10,574 nucleotides of DNA. Origin: JAJYKN01 sp045403145 (GTDB lineage: Bacteria; Nitrospirota; UBA9217). The stretch lies in the NCBI GenBank assembly GCA_045403145.1, contig JAXIPA010000174.1, positions 1 through 10,574 of the forward strand, in the 5' to 3' direction. This document shows, one piece after another, positions 1-4,560 of the stretch. A program made the position numbers and the translations under genes. The notes beneath the pieces were generated by a model. The model was not told where the DNA came from and searched no databases. It saw only the letters and a list, made by a program, of their open reading frames with translations. Position 1 is the stretch's first letter, and each line of letters starts with the position of its first letter.

Positions 1-17
1 GTGTGCTCTTCCGATCT
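1..17 (+). other. Illumina adapter remnant at contig end
   Basis: The first 17 bases, GTGTGCTCTTCCGATCT, are identical to the 3' end of the TruSeq read-2 adapter (known sequence, from memory). From base 18 onward the minus strand continues in a conserved oxidoreductase reading frame, so genomic sequence starts at 18. This is a sequencing or assembly artefact, not biology. Confidence 0.95.
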
Positions 18-242
18 ATCGAGCGCCACGAGGAGATCGACCTTTGCATGGGGAGCGGCGAGCGGTTTGTCCGAGATACGGATCTGGTAGAAGTTATGGC
101 CGCCGCGGACGCGGGACTCGTAGTCCTGATTGCTGAAGACATGGTATCCGGCCCGGGTGAAGACGCGGCCAAGGGCTTCGCCGATGGTCTGTATGCCCTG
201 CCCTGCTTCACCGCCGATTTTGATGGTGTAATCCATGGTCAT
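18..242 (-). CDS. 2-oxoacid:ferredoxin oxidoreductase, N-terminal part of the gamma/alpha subunit (3' truncated)
   Basis: Only the first 75 codons are present; the gene runs off the contig at the adapter junction. The protein starts MTMDYTIKIGGEAGQG and continues with YHVFSNQDYESRVRGGHNF, the signature of the gamma domain of pyruvate/2-oxoglutarate:ferredoxin oxidoreductases. In many anaerobes this domain is fused to the N-terminus of the alpha subunit (KorA-like, roughly 550-600 aa). These enzymes oxidatively decarboxylate a 2-oxoacid with CoA and pass electrons to ferredoxin in the cytoplasm. Which 2-oxoacid cannot be told from this piece. Two in-frame ATGs compete (242 and 236). An AAGGA lies 4 nt before the first and 10 nt before the second; I annotate the first, but the second would start directly at MDYTIKIGG. 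The beta subunit would be expected beyond the contig end. Confidence 0.85.
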
Positions 243-246
243 GCTT

Positions 247-273
247 TCCTTCGCGTACTTGGCGCCTTGGCGG
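247..273 (-). repeat. 8-9 bp periodic spacer repeat feeding a ribosome-binding site
   Basis: On the minus strand three similar words follow one another: CCGCCAAGG, CGCCAAGTA, CGCGAAGGA. The last one contains the AAGGA used as Shine-Dalgarno by the oxidoreductase gene. The pattern resembles the purine-rich 9-bp words at 5706-5723, 5808-5834 and 10455-10481. Confidence 0.6.
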
Positions 274-328
274 TAAGATATTTTTCATTTTAGATTTTTG
301 AAAATTTGCGCGAAACAGACCAGAGCAG

Positions 329-673
329 TCACTTTTTTTCTTCGCTGATGTCCTCGATCGTGATCACACCCGAGGCAAGAAGTTCGGTAAGGAAGACATA
401 CCCGCCGCAAGGCCGGGCCGTCCGGTCCTGCGCAAAGTCGCAGTCATGTTCCCGAAAATCACAGGCTCCGCATACGTGGTGAATCACAAGTTCGATTGTC
501 GTGTGATCAAGGTCCCGTCCAGGCCTGCCCTCGACGGACAGCCGCCTGCCCGCGCGCATCAACCGTTCCGCAATGAAAGCCCCGCGGCATAGGAGCTCTT
601 CGTTTTTGCCGGGTTTATAATAGACGCAGAATGGTTTACAGAGCGTCCGAACCAAAGCCTTATTTTTTTGCAT
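329..673 (-). CDS. Seven-cysteine small protein of unknown function, divergent from the radical SAM gene
   Basis: This is a 114-aa protein I do not recognise by name. It carries seven cysteines in two groups: C12, C16 and C29 near the N-terminus, then VCGACDFREHDCDF (C68, C71, C78) and PCGG (C89). It ends in a short acidic/lysine tail. There is no signal peptide or membrane segment. The CxxC-x6-C-x10-C grouping suggests a metal site or Fe-S cluster, but this is inference. The ATG at 673 has no Shine-Dalgarno; a TATAAT lies 8 nt upstream of it, so the transcript may begin almost at the start codon. It is transcribed head to head with the radical SAM/SPASM gene, 47 bp apart. This suggests a shared pathway (redox partner, cluster or metal handling), although chance neighbourhood is possible. 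The clustered cysteines and clean reading frame argue for a real gene. Confidence 0.7.
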   Translation of the reverse strand: MQKNKALVRTLCKPFCVYYKPGKNEELLCRGAFIAERLMRAGRRLSVEGRPGRDLDHTTIELVIHHVCGACDFREHDCDFAQDRTARPCGGYVFLTELLASGVITIEDISEEKK

Positions 674-681
674 ACTGATTG

Positions 682-711
682 ATTATAACAAAAACCGCTT
701 TGCAGTGCTAT
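682..711 (-). promoter_or_regulatory. Promoter of the seven-cysteine gene (leaderless type)
   Basis: Reading the minus strand, a perfect TATAAT (682-687) is followed by 8 nt and then the ATG at 673. The -35 is poor (ATAGCA at 706-711 with an 18-nt spacer). Transcription would begin around 675, only about two bases before the start codon. The -35 region overlaps the -10 of the divergent promoter. Confidence 0.5.
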
Positions 712-714
712 AAT
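685..714 (+). promoter_or_regulatory. Promoter of the radical SAM gene (leaderless type)
   Basis: There is a perfect -10 TATAAT at 709-714 and a 4/6 -35 match ATAACA at 685-690 with an 18-nt spacer. The ATG follows 6 nt after the -10, so the predicted transcription start is at or next to the A of the start codon at 721. There is no Shine-Dalgarno. The -10 of the divergent gene (682-687) overlaps this -35, so the two polymerases would exclude each other. Confidence 0.55.
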
Positions 715-720
715 TACCCC

Positions 721-1851
721 ATGAATTATCACCTGTCTCGGCGGGCCGTGCTGAAATGGCTCGAAGTCCCGTCCGTTTATCAGATCGCCAAAGACGAACT
801 CTATGAGCTTGACAGCGACTCCTTCCGATTTTTGAAAAGCTGCGCTTCGGAGGGAGGTTGCCCATGCAAGGACGGGGCATTCATCGATTACTGCATGGAA
901 GAGGGATTGCTCACGACGGAGAAAGTGCTCGTGCGGCGGCCTCCTCTCATTAAAGCGTTTGAACCGTCCCTTCGATACCTTGAACTCCAGATCACGGACT
1001 CCTGCAACCTTAGGTGCAAGCATTGTTACATCGGTGATCCATCACAGAACGAACTGTCGCCGCATGCCGTGGGAACAATTTTGAAGGAATTTGAGGAAAT
1101 GCAGGGACTGCGATTGCTGATCACCGGAGGCGAGCCGCTCCTCCACGGAAAATTCGACGAAATAAACGAGCTGCTGCCGGACTTTTTTCTCAGAAAGGTA
1201 TTATTCACAAACGGGATACTGTTGACGAAGGGCCTCCTCGGCGCGCTGAAGGTTGATGAGATCCAGGTGAGCATCGACGGGCTTGAGCATGCCCATGACA
1301 GCATCCGCGGACCCGGAACGTTCAAACGCTCCCTGGAATCCGTGAAACATGCGTTGGATGCGGGTTTCGATGTCTCCATCTCGACCATGGTGCACCGGGG
1401 AAACCTTGCCGACTTCGACAGTATGGAGCGATTGTTCAAGAATATGGGCATCAAGGACTGGACCGTGGACATCCCCTGCCTGACCGGCCGCTTCAGGGAC
1501 AACAGCAGCTTACAGGTCACCGCTGATGAAGGGGGCAGATACCTGGGATACGGCTACGGGGGCGGTCTCCATTCGAACGGTCCGGGATACGGCTGCGGCC
1601 TCCATCTCATGGCAGTGATGGCTGACGGTAAGATAGCGAAGTGCGCCTATTATCATGACGCAGCGGTCGGGACGGTCAAAGAGGGGCTCAAGGCGGCCTG
1701 GCGCAGGTTGAAGCCTGTCCAACTGAGCGGACTGAAATGCAATTGCGAATATCTGGAGGTTTGCCGGGGCGGTTGCCGGTACCGCGCTGAACTGCTCGAA
1801 GGAAAAGGCGGAAAGGACCTGTACCGCTGTTCGCTCTATGGTATAATATGA
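721..1851 (+). CDS. Radical SAM/SPASM peptide maturase with PqqD-like N-terminal region
   Basis: This is a 376-aa protein. Residues about 1-75 look like a PqqD-type peptide-recognition domain (LEVPSVYQIAKDELYELDSD) with extra cysteines at 41, 47, 49 and 58. The radical SAM core carries CNLRCKHC (C95, C99, C102), which binds the [4Fe-4S] cluster that cleaves S-adenosylmethionine, and GGEP at 136-139. The C-terminal SPASM domain has C292, a GX4C ending at C308, then C340, C342, C348, C352 and C370. This is enough for two auxiliary clusters, with CX1C in place of the usual CX2C. Such enzymes install thioether or C-C/C-O crosslinks in ribosomal peptides. A 20-codon Cys-rich peptide gene lies downstream and is the likely substrate. 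An in-frame TTG at 679 would add 14 residues that overlap the promoter, so I chose ATG 721. The exact reaction cannot be told from sequence. Confidence 0.9.
   Translation: MNYHLSRRAVLKWLEVPSVYQIAKDELYELDSDSFRFLKSCASEGGCPCKDGAFIDYCMEEGLLTTEKVLVRRPPLIKAFEPSLRYLELQITDSCNLRCKHCYIGDPSQNELSPHAVGTILKEFEEMQGLRLLITGGEPLLHGKFDEINELLPDFFLRKVLFTNGILLTKGLLGALKVDEIQVSIDGLEHAHDSIRGPGTFKRSLESVKHALDAGFDVSISTMVHRGNLADFDSMERLFKNMGIKDWTVDIPCLTGRFRDNSSLQVTADEGGRYLGYGYGGGLHSNGPGYGCGLHLMAVMADGKIAKCAYYHDAAVGTVKEGLKAAWRRLKPVQLSGLKCNCEYLEVCRGGCRYRAELLEGKGGKDLYRCSLYGII
1839..1847 (+). promoter_or_regulatory. Extended -10 promoter candidate for the peptide gene
   Basis: TGgTATAAT lies in the last codons of the radical SAM gene (Tyr-Gly-Ile-Ile-stop). 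It is a perfect extended -10 without a recognisable -35. It would start transcription near 1854, giving the 20-codon gene a leader of about 95 nt and expression independent of the enzyme. It could be a by-product of the codon choice. Confidence 0.35.
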
Positions 1852-1873
1852 GGTAATTACCGTTCGTCTTTAC

Positions 1874-1907
1874 AGCCGGGCAGGTCGGACGCGGCGGCTA
1901 AACCTGC
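1874..1907 (+). promoter_or_regulatory. Possible pseudoknot or alternative hairpins in the peptide-gene leader
   Basis: Two exact pairings interleave. AGCCG (1874-1878) pairs with CGGCT (1895-1899), and GCAGGT (1880-1885) pairs with ACCTGC (1902-1907). Formed together they make an H-type pseudoknot; formed alone they are mutually exclusive hairpins. I recognise no known riboswitch class. Short stems can arise by chance. Confidence 0.25.
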
Positions 1908-1947
1908 TTATCACCAGAATAACTTAATAGGGAAGGGAGGGAATCGG

Positions 1948-2010
1948 ATGACGATCAGGAAAGTTATAAAAAAAATGGCGGTAACCTGTAAGTGCAAAAG
2001 CTCTTGCTGA
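1948..2010 (+). CDS. 20-aa cysteine-containing peptide, candidate RiPP precursor
   Basis: A 20-codon ORF encodes MTIRKVIKKMAVTCKCKSSC and ends in a double stop (TGA TAA). It is preceded by a very strong Shine-Dalgarno, GGAGG at 1936-1940 within a GGGAAGGGAGGG run, 7 nt before the ATG. The N-terminal half is basic and amphipathic (IRKVIKKM) and could be a leader recognised by the PqqD-like domain. The C-terminal TCKCKSSC, with C14, C16 and C20, looks like the core to be modified. The gene sits 96 bp after the radical SAM/SPASM gene and just before a terminator, the classic place for a substrate peptide. I recall other very short peptide/rSAM pairs defined in TIGRFAM (for example CbpA/CbpB), but I cannot confirm membership. 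Thioether crosslinks from Cys sulfur are one plausible modification. That it is translated is supported by the ribosome-binding site, not proven. Confidence 0.75.
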   Translation: MTIRKVIKKMAVTCKCKSSC

Positions 2011-2036
2011 TAAGCGACAGGCACCCCAAAACAAAC

Positions 2037-2072
2037 GAGCCCGGAAGTTTCATCCCGGGCTCTTCTCATTTT
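2037..2072 (+). terminator. Intrinsic terminator after the peptide gene
   Basis: A perfect 8-bp stem GAGCCCGG (2037-2044) / CCGGGCTC (2055-2062) with a 10-nt loop is followed by TTCTCATTTT. The other side is rich in A (AAAACAAAC), so it may also stop minus-strand transcripts leaving the 91-aa gene. It lies 27 bp after the peptide stop codon. Confidence 0.8.
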
Positions 2073-2089
2073 CCCAGGTTCGCTAATCC

Positions 2090-2365
2090 TCAGGCCGCAT
2101 TCCGGCTGAATACCTCACGCTCCGCGAAATTCTTGATAAACTGCGCGACCTGAAAACCCAGGTATACGCACTTGACGCCGTTCATGCAGTCGTCAGCGTC
2201 CTTCTTCTCAAGGTGCGTAGTCAGCACTTCCGCGCCGCGCCTGAAGGTCAGGATATAGGCATTCTTCTGTTCGTCGAAATCCAGTCCCACGGAAAAACCG
2301 TGTTTCCCGATCTCGGGATACATTTCGAGAATTTTGTCCTTGAGTGCTGCGTTCGTGTATGTCAT
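2090..2365 (-). CDS. Conserved-looking 91-aa protein of unknown function
   Basis: I do not recognise this protein. It is a small soluble protein with no signal peptide or membrane segment. It begins with a helix (AALKDKILEMYPEIGKHG). Two probable beta strands follow, around VGLDFDEQKNAYILTFRRG and AEVLTTHL. It then has KKDADDCMNGVKCVYLGFQVAQFI with two cysteines (C60 and C66) in a predicted helix. The start at 2365 is supported by GAGG 5 nt upstream. It lies 125 bp downstream of the ferritin-like gene on the same strand and could be co-transcribed with it. The bidirectional terminator at 2037-2072 would end the unit. The alternating pattern, start signal and position at the end of a unit make it likely to be real. 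Confidence 0.75.
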   Translation of the reverse strand: MTYTNAALKDKILEMYPEIGKHGFSVGLDFDEQKNAYILTFRRGAEVLTTHLEKKDADDCMNGVKCVYLGFQVAQFIKNFAEREVFSRNAA

Positions 2366-2456
2366 GGGTGCCTCACTTTCTGTATCCCGGACTGTTGATT
2401 GCGTAATGTGGATTGAAAAGACGGCGCAAACATATCTTGCCTCTTTTGCATTTTAT

Positions 2457-2484
2457 TCCGCAATCCGCACTCCGAAATCCGCAA
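2457..2484 (+). repeat. 7-bp tandem repeat directly after the ferritin-like gene
   Basis: Four consecutive heptamers, TCCGCAA, TCCGCAC, TCCGAAA and TCCGCAA, occupy 2457-2484 and are followed by a decaying TTCCAA. The array begins 6 bp past the stop of the ferritin-like gene. Confidence 0.75.
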
Positions 2485-2490
2485 TTCCAA

Positions 2491-2979
2491 TCATCCTCCC
2501 TCAACGATGCCTCGTTCCTCCCACATGAACCAGTTGCCGGTATCCTCGAGGAACTCGTAGGTATTCGCAAATATGGCGTAATGCTGCTCTTCCTCCCGGA
2601 TCAACCGCTCCAGCAGCGCCTTTTCCTTGTCCGTTTTGGCATGGGCAAGCGTCTTCTCATAGAACTCCTTGCCCTCCTTTTCCATCTGCATCGCGATCTT
2701 GAAGGCCTCAAGTTCGTCCGAGGACGCCTCGACTTTCTTCATCATATCTGCCTTCATGGATTCGAAAACCGTCTTGACGTTCTTCAGGGGACTCACGTCC
2801 TTATGCGTGACGCCGAGTCCCTTGATGACCTGGGCGATCATTTCGAGGTGGCGTTTCTCGTCCTCGGTGACCGTCAGAAACATCTTCTTCCCGACCGGAT
2901 AATTCGTTTTCCGCGCCGCTTCGGTATAGAATGAAATTGCGTCCGTTTCCATCTTCATTGCGATTTCAAGAGCATCCAT
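2491..2979 (-). CDS. Ferritin-like diiron protein (rubrerythrin family, no rubredoxin domain)
   Basis: This 162-aa protein forms a four-helix bundle with two repeats of the diiron motif. Probable ligands are E11 (KMETDAISFY), E41 and H44 (EDEKRH), E100 (QMEKEGKEFY), and E130 and H133 (REEEQH). The pattern is that of rubrerythrin-type ferritin-like domains, which in anaerobes reduce hydrogen peroxide or handle oxygen and iron in the cytoplasm. The C-terminal rubredoxin Cys4 domain of classical rubrerythrin is missing, so electrons must come from a separate donor. An AAGGAGGA lies just before the ATG at 2979. A good extended -10 promoter with a palindrome over it lies about 130 bp upstream. An oxidative-stress role is inferred from the family; it is not shown by the sequence. 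Confidence 0.9.
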   Translation of the reverse strand: MDALEIAMKMETDAISFYTEAARKTNYPVGKKMFLTVTEDEKRHLEMIAQVIKGLGVTHKDVSPLKNVKTVFESMKADMMKKVEASSDELEAFKIAMQMEKEGKEFYEKTLAHAKTDKEKALLERLIREEEQHYAIFANTYEFLEDTGNWFMWEERGIVEGG

Positions 2980-3106
2980 GTGTCCTCCTTGTTATATTTA
3001 AACTGCGCCGTGGAATTTACCTGCGATTATCCGGTCACAATTACCGGTGACATCAACATCAAAATATGCCGTATACCAGACCGTCTCCATCTTGAATAAA
3101 TTGTTA

Positions 3107-3141
3107 ATATGATTATATCATATCCGGGAAACGACTGGCGA
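3107..3141 (-). promoter_or_regulatory. Promoter with 17-bp palindromic operator for the ferritin-like gene
   Basis: On the minus strand TATAAT (3112-3117) is preceded by TGA, making an extended -10. A 4/6 -35 match, TCGCCA, sits at 3136-3141 with an 18-nt spacer. The -10 lies inside a perfect 7-3-7 palindrome, ATATGAT-TAT-ATCATAT at 3107-3123 (plus strand). Such AT-rich palindromes over promoters of peroxide-defence genes are typical of Fur/PerR-type repressors, but the regulator is not identified. The 5' leader would be about 125 nt. Confidence 0.55.
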
Positions 3142-3250
3142 GAAGGTCGAAAGGATGGTAAAAAAAGAGCGCCTCCCGCGTCCTGAATGCGGCTGATACG
3201 CGTTTGGAGGACGACCCATAGGGACCGTAAGAGACGTGCTCAACCGCTCA

Positions 3251-3658
3251 TCACACGGCGAACTTTTCGACGGACACTTCCTTCACCTTGCCGTAGTCGC
3301 GCACATCAGCAGAGACCACGGAGAAACCGAGGGCGATTGCCGTTGAAGCGATCATAAGATCATGAGCGCCGATGGTCACTCCCTTTTTTGCGAGATTGGC
3401 CCAGAGTTTAGCGTATATTCTCGCGGCGTTCAGGTCGAACGGATAGAGCGGGAAGGTCTGTATGATCTTTTCGACGAACGCTCCCCTCGTGAGACGCCTT
3501 TTCTCTGAATCCGCGCGGTGAATGCCGTGCAATAGCTCGGAAACTGTGACAACGCTGATACCGAATGGCTCGCTTTCCCTCCCTGCTGCGAGTTTCTCAA
3601 GTCCCTGCGAACCGCGCTCAAGGGCGACCAGGACGCTCGTGTCGAAGATCACGCCCAT
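3251..3658 (-). CDS. vapC: PIN-domain toxin, VapC family
   Basis: This 135-aa protein has the PIN-domain layout: IFDTSVLVALE with D6, SELLHGI with E41, GAHDLMIASTAI with D100, and SADVRDY with D118. These four acidic residues form the metal site of VapC ribonucleases, which cleave tRNA or rRNA when released from their antitoxin. Its ATG overlaps the end of the antitoxin gene by 10 bp, the normal translational coupling of type II modules. Length and all catalytic residues are intact, so it is probably active. The RNA target cannot be inferred. It is the last gene of a two-gene minus-strand operon; no clear terminator is seen in the next 250 bp. Confidence 0.9.
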   Translation of the reverse strand: MGVIFDTSVLVALERGSQGLEKLAAGRESEPFGISVVTVSELLHGIHRADSEKRRLTRGAFVEKIIQTFPLYPFDLNAARIYAKLWANLAKKGVTIGAHDLMIASTAIALGFSVVSADVRDYGKVKEVSVEKFAV

Positions 3659-3933
3659 TTGTCTTTCTCCGGCATATGGGGCTGACGTTTACGGGCCTCC
3701 TTAATATCCTTTTTAAATCGTTCCGCTTCGTCGCCGAGCGCGGGAAGCGACTTCACTAATCCCGCCAGGTCGCCAAGGGTCAATGCCTTTGCGTGGGTCT
3801 CCACCGGACGGATCGTCGCAACCGGCTTGCCTCCCCGCATGATCGTGTAGTCATTCCCCGTGTATTTTATGGTATTCAGTATCTCGGAAAACTTCCGGAC
3901 GGCCTCGGTGGCGGTTATGGTTTTCGTCATCAT
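3649..3933 (-). CDS. vapB: Antitoxin of the Phd/YefM type, partner of VapC
   Basis: This 94-aa protein begins MTKTITATEAVRKFSEIL and continues with NDYTIMRGGKPVATIRPVE, the DNA-binding N-terminal fold of Phd/YefM antitoxins. The C-terminal half is charged and helical (LGDEAERFKKDIKEARKRQP), as expected for the toxin-wrapping tail. It would neutralise VapC by direct binding and repress its own promoter. Two adjacent ATGs (3933 and 3930) are possible; AGGAGG lies 3 nt before the first and 6 nt before the second, so the second may be used. It overlaps the toxin gene by 10 bp. A strong promoter lies upstream with a short palindrome at the predicted transcription start. Confidence 0.9.
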   Translation of the reverse strand: MMTKTITATEAVRKFSEILNTIKYTGNDYTIMRGGKPVATIRPVETHAKALTLGDLAGLVKSLPALGDEAERFKKDIKEARKRQPHMPEKDKWA

Positions 3934-3951
3934 GCCCCTCCTCGCTGCATA

Positions 3952-3966
3952 ATATGATAATCACAT
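3952..3966 (-). promoter_or_regulatory. Candidate operator of the toxin-antitoxin operon
   Basis: A 7-1-7 near-palindrome, ATATGAT-A-ATCACAT (one mismatch, plus strand), lies at the predicted transcription start between the -10 and the start codon. An antitoxin/toxin complex would be expected to bind here. Its left arm is identical to that of the palindrome at 3107-3123. Confidence 0.4.
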
Positions 3967-3993
3967 TTTACGCATTTTATGGCGACGCGTCAA
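3965..3993 (-). promoter_or_regulatory. Promoter of vapBC
   Basis: On the minus strand TTGACG (3988-3993), a 17-nt spacer and TAAAAT (3965-3970) form a near-consensus sigma-70 promoter. Transcription would begin near 3958, about 25 nt before the antitoxin start codon. Confidence 0.75.
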
Positions 3994-4051
3994 CTGCTTT
4001 CTAAAGGGGCCTTGGGCGGAGGAAATGCTCGGTGGAGAATTAAGCAACAGA

Positions 4052-4242
4052 TCACTGATCTCGAACGGACGGAACTATCAGGTGGACGTGGTTCCCATGA
4101 GGACATAGGTAGCGGTTTCAGTAGATGGTGAGGAACTGGAGATTTTTCCGGTAATCGGTTGGGTTCTCTGAATATCTTCCGGCGCTGATTGCCGCGCATA
4201 ATAGCGTAGTAGAAAGCACCTTCAAATTCGAGATCACCTCAT
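4052..4242 (-). pseudogene. Decayed Y1 (IS200-like/REP-associated) transposase fragment
   Basis: Translating the minus strand gives DLEFEGAFYYAIMRGNQRR followed by KIFREPN (down to about 4168). After a frame change comes DYRKNLQFLTIY, a stop, then NRYLCPHGNHVHLIVPSV and a second stop at 4052. This matches the start of Y1 transposases of the TnpA-REP type, whose family pattern is FEGAxYHVxxRGNxRxxIF, then Dxxxfl, then NHVHLL. The HUH metal motif is still readable as HVH (codons at 4088-4090 and 4082-4084). An ATG at 4240-4242 is separated from the body by an extra base. At least two frameshifts and a stop are present, and the C-terminal half with the catalytic tyrosine is missing, so it cannot be active. 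It lies just upstream of the vapBC promoter and marks old mobile-element activity. The identification rests on recognised motifs only. Confidence 0.75.
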
Positions 4243-4560
4243 GCCCCGAAAACACGCATCGCTTAGCAGGGAAAGTGGGAATGTCAATTTTAAAGGTGAC
4301 CCCATATGGCCCTTGGGGCTGGTTAAAAACCACAAGGTCTGTCATTACCCTTTTGGACACGGCAACCCCCGATCCGAAGATTTTCTGGTCCCCGCTTCGC
4401 GGGGAAGGGGTCCCGTGAGAAACGCAGCATGAGACCTTGATTGATGAGTCTGAATAACAGGGGAATATGACGCACTACACCAAGGGGTGCAGGCCTCATT
4501 GTCGCCCGCCCCTGGACTGCGTATTCGAAAATAAACCCTACCTGCATCCCGATCTATTTC
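4243..4560. other. Gene-poor spacer between the transposase remnant and dnaJ
   Basis: About 320 bp without a supportable gene. Short open frames exist on both strands (minus 4323-4547; the upstream end of minus 4118-4360), but they lack ribosome-binding sites and recognisable motifs. It contains the perfect hairpin at 4389-4405. I see no clear intrinsic terminator for dnaJ here. Part of it may be flanking debris of the transposase element. Confidence 0.5.
4389..4405. repeat. Short perfect hairpin, REP-like
   Basis: TCCCCGC (4389-4395), a TTC loop and GCGGGGA (4399-4405) form a compact 7-bp GC-rich palindrome about 150 bp from the decayed REP-type transposase. No T-run follows it on either strand in the right place, so it is not a normal terminator. 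Small GC palindromes are the usual partners of REP-associated transposases. Confidence 0.4.

Noticed and set aside
3..293. A 96-codon plus-strand ORF at the left end
   Set aside because: It begins inside the adapter and runs antisense to the conserved oxidoreductase frame.
679..720. TTG at 679 as the start of the radical SAM protein
   Set aside because: The extra 14 codons contain the promoter -10 and have no ribosome-binding site; the ATG at 721 begins where the domain begins.
2008..2010. TGA after the peptide's last cysteine as a selenocysteine codon
   Set aside because: It is followed at once by TAA, and the stem-loop downstream looks like a terminator, not a SECIS element.
2457..2484. 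Short tandem array as a CRISPR
   Set aside because: The units are 7 bp and adjacent, with no spacers; none of the repeats in the window has repeat-spacer architecture.
4118..4360. An 80-codon minus-strand ORF as a small protein gene
   Set aside because: The conserved signal in this region lies in other frames and belongs to a broken Y1 transposase; this frame has no ribosome-binding site or motif.
4389..4405. The GC hairpin as a dnaJ terminator
   Set aside because: No T-run follows it on the minus strand, and it is more than 150 bp past the dnaJ stop.
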